Both the position numbers and the translations under genes were made by a program. Shown here in pieces: positions 21,487-32,702 of a DNA stretch of 64,000 nt. This stretch comes from Polytrichum commune. Taxonomy: Eukaryota; Streptophyta; Polytrichopsida; Polytrichales; Polytrichaceae. How positions within the stretch are numbered: the stretch's first letter is position 1; each line of letters starts with the position of its first letter. The notes below the pieces were generated by a model. It saw only the letters and a list, made by a program, of their open reading frames with translations, was not told the origin of the DNA and searched no databases. Location: positions 31,640,527 through 31,704,526 of the forward strand of contig OX485808.1 of the NCBI GenBank assembly GCA_950295325.1, written 5' to 3'.

Positions 21487-23349
21487 ATGGCGGACAGCAG
21501 CAGAGAGACTGAGCAAGATGCCGCACCAGATTCACAAGGTCGAGGGTTGGAGTTTGCTGAAGAAGTGATATTACAATGGGACCCATCCTCATCAGATCGT
21601 TCCCATCAATCTATGATCTGGGATTGTCCTCGAGATGAGGCAATTACATACCTTGAGGCTGTTGATGAGATTCAGGGTGCTCTGGAGTCTCTGCTAGTCA
21701 CTCAAAGTGACACGAAAGAGTTGAGCAGGGTGCAAAACCTGCGCCTTCTGTCCATGAATCGACTGGAGGAGGAGTTCAAACACATGCTGGTAGCATACAG
21801 TGAGTCTGTGGATCCAGAGTGGTTGATGGAAAACTGTTCAAGGGCAGGTTCGTTTAAAAGCGGGCATCTGGATGATCTGGTGGATGAAATTGCAAACTCA
21901 CAAAGTTCAGTTGAAGAAGAATGTGAGGAAAATGTTCCAGTAGCAAGGCCTGTTGGAGAGTTGAAGCCTCTTGTGGACCTTATTCCTCCAGTGATAATAC
22001 CAGATTTGAGTAACATAGCTCAGCGGATGATAAATGCAGGGCATAAGCGAGAATGTCTGCAAGTTTATGCTAGCATACGAAAGAATGTTTTGGAAGAGAC
22101 CTTGTATAGGTTGGGAATAGAGAAATTGAGCATTGAAGAGGTGCAGAGGATTCCATGGGAAACCCAGGAATCCAAAATCAGGAAGTGGAATCAAGCTATG
22201 AAAGTTTCAGTGAGGGCGCTGTTTGCTAGTGAAAAGCAGCTATGTGATGATGTTTTCTCTGAATCATCTAGAAATGTTGCAGACGCGTGCTTCAATGAGG
22301 TTGCGCGAGGTCCCATGATGCAACTCCTTAGTTTCAGTGAAGCGGTGGCAATTAGTCGTCGATCTTCAGAGAAATTGTTTAAGATGCTTGACATGTTTGA
22401 GACCTTGCAGGATCTATTCCCAGAAATTGAAGAGATATTTTGTGGGGAAGCATGTTCAAGTTTGAGGACAGAAGTGGCTGCTATTCAGACGCGGCTTGGG
22501 GAGTGCATCCGGGGGACATTTGCTGATTTTGAGAATGCAATTAAGGGAGAGCAATCAAGAAATCCTGTTCCCGGTGGTGGTGTTCATCCTCTCACGAGAT
22601 ATGTGATGAATTACATCAATTTCATGTGCGACTATTCTGACACTTTGAAGTCTCTCTTCGCTGAGAAGAAGGAAACCAAGCTGGAGGGTGAGGAAACAAA
22701 TCATTCTCCTCAAGTATCACACCAAGAGGAGAGAACTGGCAGTAATGAGCCGTCACCACTTGCTGCTCAGATGATCCATATAGCCCAGTTACTACAGGCC
22801 AATTTAGATGGAAAGTCTAAGTTGTACAGAGACCTAGCCTTGACTTATTTGTTTCTCATGAACAATGTGCACTACATTGTGCAAAAGGTCAAGACGACGG
22901 ATGTGAGAGCGATAGTAGGGGATGATTGGGTGAGGAAGCAGTCAAGCTTGGTCAGACAGTATGCCAGTAGCTATCAGAGAGCTGGATGGGGCAAAGTGTT
23001 ATCCTGCTTAAGAGATGAAGGCATCCACACTACTGGGAGTTTCTCAAGTGGCGTGTCCAAAGTAGTTCTGAAGGAAAGATTCAAGAGCTTCAATCTCGCA
23101 TTTGAGGAGGTCCATAAAGCACAGGTGAGCTGGATTGTGTTTGACTCTCTGCTTCGCGAAGAGCTCCGCATCTCGATTTCGGATAAGCTACTCCCTGCAT
23201 ATCGCTCTTTCTTAGGTCGATATGGACATTATTTGGAGACTCAAAGGCATCCGGAGAAGTATGTGAAGTATTCTTCTGATGATATTGAAGACTTCCTGAA
23301 CAATCTGTTTGAAGGTACATCTGCGTCAATGAGTTTAAGAAAGAAATAG
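21487..23349 (+). CDS. EXO70: Exocyst complex subunit EXO70 family protein
   Basis: The single-exon gene encodes 620 residues, the usual length for plant EXO70. EXO70 binds phosphoinositides and helps the octameric exocyst tether secretory vesicles to the plasma membrane. The N-terminal third has features of the non-A plant clades: EEVILQWDPSSSD, then MIWDCPRDEAITYLEAVDEI, a leucine-rich helical segment and LEEEFKHMLVAYSESVDPEW (about residues 93-112). The EXO70 domain starts around 180-210 with LIPPVIIPDLSNIAQRM and HKRECLQVYASIRKNVLEET, and runs to the C-terminal SISDKLLPAYRSFLGRYGHY and HPEKYVKYSSDDIEDFLNNL. A hydrophilic insert lies near residues 395-420. The start ATG has a purine at -3 and G at +4 and nothing upstream extends the frame usefully. 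Plants carry many EXO70 paralogues; the exact clade (B, D or a related group) needs a tree. AATAAA-like CTAATAAATT follows at about 23745. Confidence 0.95.
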   Translation: MADSSRETEQDAAPDSQGRGLEFAEEVILQWDPSSSDRSHQSMIWDCPRDEAITYLEAVDEIQGALESLLVTQSDTKELSRVQNLRLLSMNRLEEEFKHMLVAYSESVDPEWLMENCSRAGSFKSGHLDDLVDEIANSQSSVEEECEENVPVARPVGELKPLVDLIPPVIIPDLSNIAQRMINAGHKRECLQVYASIRKNVLEETLYRLGIEKLSIEEVQRIPWETQESKIRKWNQAMKVSVRALFASEKQLCDDVFSESSRNVADACFNEVARGPMMQLLSFSEAVAISRRSSEKLFKMLDMFETLQDLFPEIEEIFCGEACSSLRTEVAAIQTRLGECIRGTFADFENAIKGEQSRNPVPGGGVHPLTRYVMNYINFMCDYSDTLKSLFAEKKETKLEGEETNHSPQVSHQEERTGSNEPSPLAAQMIHIAQLLQANLDGKSKLYRDLALTYLFLMNNVHYIVQKVKTTDVRAIVGDDWVRKQSSLVRQYASSYQRAGWGKVLSCLRDEGIHTTGSFSSGVSKVVLKERFKSFNLAFEEVHKAQVSWIVFDSLLREELRISISDKLLPAYRSFLGRYGHYLETQRHPEKYVKYSSDDIEDFLNNLFEGTSASMSLRKK

Positions 23350-24869
23350 AAAGAAACGATTTGGCCACAGGTTGAACAGTGTACAAGCAGGTCATTTCTA
23401 CCCTTCTTGAGGTGGTATATATTTCTCAAGTCTAGTTGGTCCATCACTGAAGCATATATTTCGTTTTTGGCCACCTACTGTCAATTAAGGGCCAAGCCCA
23501 TAGGGAGCCAAAGATTTCAGATTGTGGATCTAGGAGAGTCTGCTGGCCTGCTGCATACACTGTTGCGCTCTCCTCACCAGCTGAAGCTATCATAATGTAT
23601 CCATTAGTGTGTGCATGAACAACGTTCAATGTAATTTCTTCAATTGTTTTCATCGGTCTTCATGGTGTCAGTAGCTTTGGCCCACTATAGCTCTCTGTTC
23701 TCTTGATGCTCAAACCTTCTGAGCTCATTGGACTAGTCCTGTTTCACTAATAAATTTGAGATCCCCTTGTGTATGGTTGTCATTGCAGTTCTCAAGGTTG
23801 AGTTATCTGTGGGTGAATTCTCATCTGGTCCCCTGGCCTTTTTGTTAGGCTTAGTGTTGGCATATCTTTCCTCATCTTGTTTTGTGGTCAAGGGTGATGT
23901 TGTCACCCACAAATTCGGATTAGATTCCTGTATTTGAAGGTTGGTGGTGAACAAGTTTTCTGGAGGTTGATATTGCCACCTAAGTTTGTAGAAGAAATAA
24001 AGTGTCTAGCCGACGTTAAACTAGTTGCCAGCACTTCTAAGACTGTTTGGAGCTTAGTTTCCGAAGAATGAAACAAATCATCGTAGTTTCTGTCTAACTT
24101 GTGAATGTTCCCGTTTGTTTGCAATTTCTGTAACTGATGCTTGTTTGTGTGAGCTGGTGCAAGCACACTAGGACAATTCTTGAGTTGACTGATCAGGTGT
24201 GCTGCTGTTAGTCCTTCGAATTCATGTGCTGAACAAGTGGTCAAATTCATGAGTTCAACAATCGGACAGGTAGACAACGGGTTGGATTTGCACTTGTTTG
24301 ATAGTGATTGGTGTTCTTCAGCCTTGACAGCAAGTCCACACTATGAAGGATGTCCCACTCTGATTGGCCATGACTGTTGTGAAGAACACTGCCTATCAGT
24401 AGATATTCCAAGTGGTGAGTATGTAGTAGATATCACATGTATAGTGAAATTGATCATCCCTTGTATATCACCCATAAACAGGTCATATAAGTTGTTTGAC
24501 CACCAGGTACAAACATGTCCCACCCCTTGGGCTCTTTTCCTGGATGTTATGTTATACCATTCTCACTGAAAGGTCAAAACATGACTATGTTTGCCAGGGT
24601 GTTGGTTCTTTAGGATGCTACAGTATTTGTGGTTCTGAATGTATTAATGTCCCAGGTGTGAAAGTATATTCACATAAGAGTTTAGTATGCCAGTGAGATT
24701 TTAAATTTGAATCAGCAACAAACTTGATGTAGTGTTTTGCTCTGGCTCAACACACAGCTTTGTATGGTGCTTTCTGAAAATACCAACTATGATCATGAAA
24801 TCATGCAAGAGACATATTGTGCCCTTGCAGGGATGAAGTCCTCCAGTGGAGGCAGCATGAGTTCGGTTA
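23350..24869 (+). other. EXO70 3' flank
   Basis: Probable 3' untranslated region to about 23770, where CTAATAAATTTGAG could act as a polyadenylation signal. The rest has no recognisable gene; short open stretches overlap on both strands. Confidence 0.45.
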
Positions 24870-25074
24870 GGCAAGGGTAAAAGAATTTTGGCCTTAACAT
24901 ATGCCTAACCTTGTGGAGGGGGAATACAGCATATGAGCTTTCCTCTCATCCATCTTACATTCTGATTGGAGTTGAAAATGGAACAAATTTTAACAAAAAA
25001 AGAGAGGAACTGACCTTGAAACCAAGCCCCTCAAAGTGAGGCACATGTTAAGGCCAAAATTCTTTTATCTTGCC
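24870..25074. mobile_element. ~205-bp hairpin MITE
   Basis: Bases 24870-24921 and 25026-25074 are inverted copies (AAAAGAATTTTGGCCTTAAC in the core of each arm), so a transcript would fold into a stem of nearly 50 pairs. No coding potential and no clear target duplication. Confidence 0.6.
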
Positions 25075-25130
25075 CACTGCTCTCCATTTTGAAACATGTG
25101 TTTTCAATGTGTGTGGCCCTCCCCTTCAAC

Positions 25131-27022
25131 GTCTTGGGAGATTTTTGGGTGTGATTATCAGGATCCTAGTGTTTCCAAGTCCAACCGGTTACATGTTGAC
25201 ATCTTTTGGTTTTTCTTCATTAAACTGGGGTATATTCTTCAAATTCCTCTAAAATGATCAGCAATTTTCCCGAGGACTTGGAACTTCAACCGGTTACTTT
25301 TCTCAAACTCAGCCGGTTCATCTGTCACTAGCGGTCAGTTCTCCCCGCTCATTGCTCCCCTTCCCTATTCTCTTTGACTTCTTCAGAGAAACAAGGAGCC
25401 AATAACATATTTAAGTAGAATACGTGGACTGCAAGGGTGCGTTACATCTGAGATGGCTGGCCATGATTGGAATAAATTCTTAATCCTCTAGTTATTCACT
25501 GGGCTGGAGCAGATGTGCTTTAAGTTGCACTATTCTAGGTTCACGTGCGAGTCAAAACTCATCTTACAGCTCCCACATGGGTGATTTCAATTGGTTCGCA
25601 TTGTGTTAAGCCTGACGTCAAGGAGGTCCTGGAAAATGGCAGCTCCTGAATTCCAGCACCATGCTATGGTATTGATTCGGTTTAGACTAAAGCATGTGGC
25701 CTATGATTGAGGGCATTTTCCAACTCCCACATCTATTAACCTTGGCTGCAAGATTGGATCGGGCACTTGTTCGTCTGGTTAGCAATTGTGAATCACAACA
25801 ATTGTCATTTTAGACATGCCCAAGTTATAAGAAGGCCTTCCCAGTTGTATTAACAATCAAATCTAGAATGGCCACACCACTTTCTGAGTGCGCAATCCAA
25901 CTTCATTGTGACACACAAGCCTTGCAGTCACAATGCCATATACCACTCACATATGGGTGTCCAATTAAGAAGAGTGACCACCCTACTTTCTTTGGTCTAA
26001 TGGTGTATGAATTTGTGGTGTCAAGCCAGTAGCAAAGAGTCCATCTCCGAAAAGGAGTGGTAGCTTGTGGACAAAGAAGCCTTTCGATCATGCTCGCTCT
26101 AGTAAGTTAAGTTTTGGTGTTCATATCTAATCTATCTATCCATCTTGTGAGGTGCATTTTTACTCTATTGTTATTGAGCAAGACAATTAGAATTGGTGAC
26201 AATGAATGTCACATTTAGTGTAGCTATAGAATGAAAGGAGCAAAAAATAGATAAATATTTTCAGCAAACATTTTTATCGATTCTTAAAAAAGAAAAAGAA
26301 GAACCCTGAAACGGCAGCAATTGAATATGCACGGAATCCAGAATCTGAATCAACAGTTCCTTCCATCAAGCCAGGGCTGCTGTGCATGAGGCTGCAACGT
26401 TCCCATGAACTCAGGACAAATCCAAAGTTGAAGGTTTCAATTAATCCCCTGTGTCTTGGAGCTCATGTGGCCTGTTCTTCCGGCAGAGCTTCATTACGAA
26501 ACTTATTAGGTGTATGTAAATAATCACAATGCAGATTCCTGCCACCCGATCATGTTCATCAAGTTGCAGTTGATGAGCGCAGAATAGAAATATGTAGGGA
26601 ATAGGTACATCACAGAAGAGCCGCGTGAGTGAACCTTAAACCCAGTGCAATATGGTAAAGGCACGTTCATGTGTTGCAGGCTATTATTTAATACAACAAG
26701 TTGCAGTCGGAATGGAAATGCACTTACTGATGTTAGTAGTACCTCCAGATCTACCTACTGGTTGACTTATATTTTTGGATTGGGGTACTTTCTGGCTAAT
26801 AATGAGAAGATGCTCCAATGAAGGGGGAGAAGCGGCTGGTGTTTAGTTTGAGAAATAACCGGTTGAAGTTCGAGACCTCAGGAAAATTACCCATCAGTTT
26901 AGAGGAGCTTGTAGAATATACTCCAATTTAGTAGAGAAAACCCGAAAGGTGTCAACATATAACCCGGTTGGACTTGGAAACACTAGGATCTCGACCGATT
27001 ATTGCCCAAAAATCCTCCCGGA
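25131..27022. mobile_element. Element with ~185-bp terminal inverted repeats (MULE-like or foldback)
   Basis: Bases 25131-25318 and 26840-27022 are inverted copies over nearly their whole length, sharing blocks such as AACCGGTTGAAGTTC, ACCGGTTGGACTTGGAAACA and CCCAAAAATC. A third, solitary copy of the same end is at 61017-61200. Such long terminal repeats are typical of Mutator-like elements, though a foldback element cannot be excluded and no 9-bp duplication is visible. The 1.5-kb interior (25319-26839) has no transposase; a 62-codon minus-strand open stretch at 25903-26091 resembles nothing known. Confidence 0.65.
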
Positions 27023-28103
27023 CACTCAGTGCTCACTGACGAGAATGGGAACTCAAGGGAACATGGGAGCTCATGGGGAACGTTGTTCTCCACTCCGAGA
27101 GGTGGAGGGTTTTTTTTACTTTCAGGCTACTACCCAATAATGTGAAACAAGGAAGGGTACTCTTGGGAACTTCGTCTTCTTGTGTAGTTTATTACATCAT
27201 GTAAGTAATCCTACGAGTGTGGGTAGAAAATCAGCATGGAAATAATTAGTGTGGATTTAATGTGGGTCCAAGACCCCGGATCTTCTCCTAAGTCTTTAAA
27301 AAACACTTTAGACTGAACACACTGTATATTGGTTGCATGATGAACGTAGTGCTCAATAAACTATCGCCCACATTACTTTTCCAATAGAAACAAGTAATGT
27401 GGTCTGCGCTAGTTTTCTAGTGGAAATTTAGTGTGGGTTGAAAATCACTGTGTCCTACAATAGTAGGACTATTTAGTGTGGTCTTGGCCTTAATAATGGG
27501 GAGGAAGAGACGTATAGGGAACTTGTGGGAACACAAGTATAGGGAACAAATGGGGAATTTTGTCTCTTGGGAGAGGGGAGAGGTTTCAGGACTGGAGTAC
27601 TGGAATAATGAGAATGAAGATAACTCAAGGGAACAGATGGGAACAAATGGGGAACTTCGTCTCCTCCGAGAGAGGGGAGGGTTTTAGGGTTTCGACCTTC
27701 GACAGGCTTTGTCGCTTTGTTACGAGCGATGGCAACTGCAGCAGGGCAGCCTGGGAAAAGTTTGTCACGCGAGGCACGTCTATAAGTTTGGAGCACATAC
27801 GAACAAAACGTGGCACAAATCCACAGAATATACACATCGTGAATGATTCCTCGTCGGGGGCAATGATTCCTCGGATCGTCATGAATGGAGTTCTGCCTCG
27901 CACGAAGTAAGGAAGGGTGGGGTTGGGCTCAGATTTGGATGCAGACAGAGTGAGGGGTACCGGGAGTTGTGTTGTTTTGTGTTGTGATTCTGTTGTTCGG
28001 GCGGTGTTTGTGAAGAGGGATGTGAAATTCGGTAAGTAGCAGGGTTGCACAGACAGGCAATGGGATTGCGCTGGACTGAGCTGGGAGCGTGTGGGGAACG
28101 GCG
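27023..28103 (+). promoter_or_regulatory. Apyrase upstream region with three degenerate ~60-bp repeats
   Basis: Three related purine-rich blocks lie at about 27045-27117, 27539-27592 and 27627-27694. They are built from GGGAAC, AAATGGGGAAC and CTCCGAGAGGTGGAGGGTTT-type words. The first is separated from the others by about 420 bases, possibly an insertion. Sequence becomes GC-rich from 27700 and probably includes the transcription start and 5' leader. No TATA box could be chosen with confidence. Confidence 0.4.
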
Positions 28104-31100
28104 ATGGGCGGGGGAACTGGCGGTAGCGATGCTGTGCAGTCATCGTTACTATCAGGTGCACCGCCGCTACCCCCAACGCAGATAATCTCGACTGCAAGCC
28201 CCGCGCCTGTGAGGGTAGGGCGGTATCGTCGTGAGAGCGGTCTACGAAGCTCGAGTTCAGTTCCAACGTTCGCCACATACTGGAAACCCGGTGGGATTGA
28301 TGACGCTGTTCCAACCACCGTTACTCCCGCCCCTATCCCGGCTGGGAGGGAGAAGGAGAAGGACGGATCTAATTTCCCAAGGCCAACGAAGCCCAGCCGA
28401 AGCGGTCCTTTAGGAAGTGATGGAGCTCCTTCTTATTACCCTGGGAGCCCGCCATCGAGCTCCCGGTGGTGGTTTAAAGGCTCCTTCGTCGCGCTCTTGG
28501 TTGTTTTAGGAATCAGTTTGGTTTACCTAGGGTTTCTCCTGGGGCAACAATACCTGCAGAGGGAGGCTTTGCAATTTGCGATTGTATTGGATGGAGGGAG
28601 CACGGGTACCCGTGTTCACGTGCACGGGTGGGCTCATTCGGCTAAGGATCCGTTGCCTGTAATGGTAGACCCGACTAATAAACAGAACCCGGGCTCTCCT
28701 GCGCAACACGGGGCGCGTAGCCAGCAACGGTTGTATAAACGGGTGGAGACGGAGCCAGGGTTGGATAAATTGTTTCATAATAGGACGGGGATTAAAACTG
28801 CTCTTGTACCGCTGCTTGACTGGGCTGGGAAGCATATCCCTCGGTATGCCCATGCCAATACACAGATCTTCCTGTTGGCCACGGCGGGGTTGCGAAGATT
28901 GCCTAAATATCAATCTGATTGGATTCTTGATGAGGCATGGGCTGTGCTCAACAAGTCGCCGTTCATATGCAAGAGATCCTCTGTAAAAGTAATCAAGGGC
29001 ATTGAGGAAGCTTACTATGGCTGGATAGCATTGAACTACAATTTTGGAAGATTAGGGCACATTCCAAAGCAGACGAATTTTGGGGCATTAGATCTAGGCG
29101 GGTCGTCATTAGAGGTCACATTTGAGCCGCGGGATGTCCCTCACGGGGACTATGGTGTGAATTTGAGCGTGGGTGCTACCGATCACCATCTGTATGCCAT
29201 GTCTCATGCGGGATTCGGCCTGAACGACGCATGGGAGAAGTCAGTTGCGGAGTTGCTGCGTGCGCAAATTGCAGCTGGGGATGCGAAACCCGGGCGAAAA
29301 AATCGTGTGGAAGTGAAGCATCCCTGCTTGCAAACAGGCTACAGGTCCCATTACAAATGCTCTTCACATTGCATGCTACCACCTCTAGCTGCCCAAGGTG
29401 CCCGGCGGCAAGCTCCTGGTGGTAGCAGCAATGGCGCTGCGAGTGTTCAGGTGGATTTGGTGGGAGCTCCACATTGGGAAGCTTGCAGCGCATTAGCTCA
29501 AACTGTGATAAATTCTTCAGAATTCGTCCCTTGCAGTGTCCGTCCTTGTGCACTTGGCAAGCACCAACCCTTCCCCCAGGGGCAGTTCTACGGACTCGCA
29601 GGATTCTTTGTTGTGTACAAGTTTTTTCGGTTATCCCAGGAAGCCTCATTGGATGAGTTGCTGGGCAAAGGTCAGGAGTTTTGCAAGCTTCCTTGGAAGG
29701 AAGCAGAGAGCAGTGTAGATCCACAACCAAGTATTGAGCAGTACTGCTTTCGCTCCCCTTATGTGGTGGCTTTGCTTCGCGAAGGCCTGCATCTCCATGA
29801 CAACCAAATTCAGATTGGGTCAGGCGATTTTGCATGGACATTGGGCGCCGCGCTGTGGGAGGCCGGTGCATTGAACCCTGTGCAGAAAGGGGAAGGGAAC
29901 AGTGCGTTCTCACAGCTCAATCCGCACTTGGCCATCACAGTGGTGCTTTTGTTGGTATTGGTGGTCATTCTGGTGGCAGTCAGTTGGAGACTTCGCTTCC
30001 GACGCCGTAGTGGGTATTTACCATTGGCCACTTCAAACTCAGCTGCCAACTGGTTACCTGCCCATCTACGCAATGCAGCCCGTGGTGAGACTCTTTATGG
30101 TTATCCTTTACTTTCATTTGAGGTCGTACTTGATATTGTAGAATCTTTTGTAGGTGTGCACTGGCTCAACAGGTGTTCATCCAGATAACCCAATCTTTGC
30201 AAATTTAAGGTGTCTTTACTTCAATGTGATTGCCATTGTAGGCATCATAAGTTTGGGGATTGACCAACGAGCCTCTCTCACAGACTGAGCCTATGTTGGA
30301 GTCCTCCAGATCCCACATTCTTGACCTTGTCCTGAGAGTTTCCAGTGGAAAACATGTTATGGGCTTTAGGAGTTCCACAGTGTGCTGCATGTAGTCTGGA
30401 CCTTCAAGTGATGCCATGAGGACATGATCCACACAAAATCTGTTAAGTATTGGCTAGGATATGAGCCATTGACAGTAGCCAGCTAAGGCACTCATATTGG
30501 AGCACCTGGTCCGAGTTGTGATAAACAGCCTACTGACATGTTTAATTTTAATGAATAGTGGGTTTTTTTTCTTCTTCTTTTTTCATTTTTTTTCTATTTC
30601 TTTTCTTCCAAGGCTCTGATTCGAGTCAGCTGACATGAATTTGTGTTGATAGCAAACGACTGTGTATCGATGCTTACTCTAATTGGAAGGCATTTGCAGG
30701 ACCTAGGCTGTAGTGAGACTCTTTTGGACTATTATTTGATGGTTTTGTTTTATTTGAGCTCTGCGCTCTGGCTCAACAAGTGTCATCTAGACAACCCAAT
30801 TGTAGCTGTCTTTTCTTTGATATGGGTTCCCATGGTAGGCATCATGAAAGTTCTGGGTGTTCACCAACCGTTCTTCCTCGCAGGCTGAAACCTATGTCGG
30901 AGGAGTCCTCTGCATTCCAGATTCTTGACCTTGTGTCCTGACATTCCAGCAGAAAGCCTAATGAGCTCTCGCAGACTGAACCTATGTCAGAGGAGTCCTT
31001 CAGATTCCAGATTCTTGACCTTGTGCTGGGAGATTCCAGCAGAAACCTGATTTGGGCTTTATGAATTCTACAGTGGTGGAATCCAGTCCAGGGCTTTGAG

Positions 31101-32702
31101 GGTTGCCATGAGGATATAATCCACACAAATGCCGTTTTGAGTGTTGGCTAGGATATGAAGCCTTTGACAATAGACAGATTAAGGACATAGATTGGAGCAC
31201 CTGATCTGAGCTTTAAACCTCCTACTTATGTGTTTAATTATTATTTGTCTCTGAATAATGAGTGAACAGATGTATCGTTGCTTAATATAACTCGAGGGTG
31301 TTTGCAATTGAGGTCCTACTTGATATGAATAAGAGAATTTTGAGCTTAACAGGTGTTACTACACAACCCAATCTTCTTTGTGAATGTAAGCTATCGTTAC
31401 TTTATTGTGAACTCCATGTTAGGCATCATAAATTCTGGGTTTTTTACCTACTCGCAGACTGAATGTATGTCAGAGGAGGTTTCTAGATTCAAGATTCTTG
31501 ACCTTGCACTTAAAGATCTGACATGGACAGAGAATCTGGTATGGGCTTTAGGAAATTCTCAGTGTGTGGAATTTAGTCCAGACCTTTGAGTGATACCATG
31601 AGGATATGATCCACATGAATGCTGTTAAAGTGCTGGGTAGGGTATGTAGTCTTTGACAGCTCAAGGACTTATATTGGAGCACCTGGTCTGAGTTCTAAAC
31701 GGACTACTTTAGTACATCGTTCTGTCCACGAGTTTTTGTCAAGGACCTCCTCCAAGTCATCTGACATACGTCTGTGTTAATAGGACACGATTGTAATGTT
31801 GCTCAATTTAACTGGAGGGCATTTGCATTTGATGTCCTACTTGATATAAGAGGTTTTGTATGCGTTGCTCTGGCTCAACAGGAGTTTATCTAGACAACCC
31901 AACTATCTTCGTAAAGTTTGTCTTCCCTTTGATGTGGTTTCCATGTTAGGCATCCTAAGTTCCAGGAACCTTTCAAAGACTGAACGTATTTCAGAGGAGT
32001 TCTCCAGATTCCATATGCTTGAACTTGTGCTGAGAGATTCCAGCAGGAAACCTGATACGGGCTTTGGGAATTCCAGAGTGTGTGGAATTCAGTCCGGATA
32101 ATTGAGACATGCCATAAGGATATGATCCACAAAAATGCCCTTTAGTGTAGTGGCTATTATTTGAAGCCTTTAACAATAGATAGACAGCTAAGGAACTCAT
32201 TTTGGAGCTCCTGGTCTGCACTGTAAATCTGGTCAAAGTTATCTGCCATGAATCTGTGTTGATAGTAAACAACTGTATCATTGCCTAATCTATCTGGAGT
32301 GCATTTACAGGAAGCACCTGGTCTGAGCTTTTAGAAACCACCTACTTACATGTTTAGTCAATCACTTTCTCTAAGAGGTTTTGTCAAGGCTCTGGTCCAA
32401 GTCATCTGACATGAATCTGTGTTGATAGTGCAAAAATGTATCTTACTTAATATAACTGGAGGGCATTTGCAGGAGACACAAAGACACCTCAAAGCCCACA
32501 GCCTGGGTATAATCAGGTGTTTGGACCTGGAAATCCTTCTGGAGCAGTCTCAGAGAGCGAAGGTTTACAGATGGTGGCATCCGGGCTGGCTGCTGCCAAG
32601 GCACCTGATTGGAGGGCGCCCACGCAACTATCAAGTCGACGGACCGCATCCAGGGAAGAATTGAACTTCTATGAAGTAGAACACTACCTTCTTAGAAACT
32701 GA
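28104..32702 (+). CDS. APY7: Apyrase (GDA1/CD39 nucleoside phosphatase), APY7-like, two exons
   Basis: Exons 28104-30084 and 32473-32702 join in frame (GT at 30085, AG at 32471-32472; codon GGA is split 1+2) to give 736 residues. Family members hydrolyse NTPs and NDPs, usually with the catalytic domain in the lumen or outside the cell. A proline- and serine-rich N-terminal tail precedes a membrane segment at about 126-146. All five apyrase conserved regions follow: IVLDGGSTGTRVHVH (160-174), ATAGLRRLP (259), KGIEEAYYGWIALNY (298), GALDLGGSSLEV (327) and GSGDFAWTLGAALWEAG (572). A second membrane segment is at about 608-629, then a basic tail. Two membrane spans plus long tails fit the plant APY7 group rather than short APY1/2 types. 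ATG at 28104 has a strong context (GGCGATGG); the frame is open further upstream but has no ATG. The second exon is inferred from phase, splice sites and the stop at 32700-32702. Confidence 0.9.
30085..32472 (+). repeat. Apyrase intron built from diverged tandem repeats
   Basis: The 2,388-bp intron contains about four head-to-tail copies of a ~530-610 bp unit plus a partial fifth. Landmarks recur in order: GGCTCAACAGGTG-type sequence at about 30162, 30771, 31342 and 31871; AGGCATCATAA; TTCTTGACCTTG; ATATGATCCACAC; ATTGGAGCACCTGG; and GGCATTTGCAG. The last is the context of the real 3' splice site at 32463-32472, and close variants occur near 30690, 31300, 31815 and 32300. Open stretches inside the intron on both strands are repeat-derived. 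Confidence 0.75.

Noticed and set aside
28089-28103. Apyrase start at 28089
   Set aside because: The codon there is GTG; the first ATG in frame is at 28104 and has a strong context.
29176-29913. 245-codon minus-strand frame inside the apyrase
   Set aside because: Shadow of the apyrase exon; the + strand carries all five conserved regions.
30085-30188. Continuation of apyrase exon 1 to the stop at 30186-30188
   Set aside because: The GTGAGA donor at 30085 with an in-phase acceptor at 32473 gives a longer hydrophilic tail, and the read-through part is repeat-derived intron sequence. A retained-intron form remains possible.
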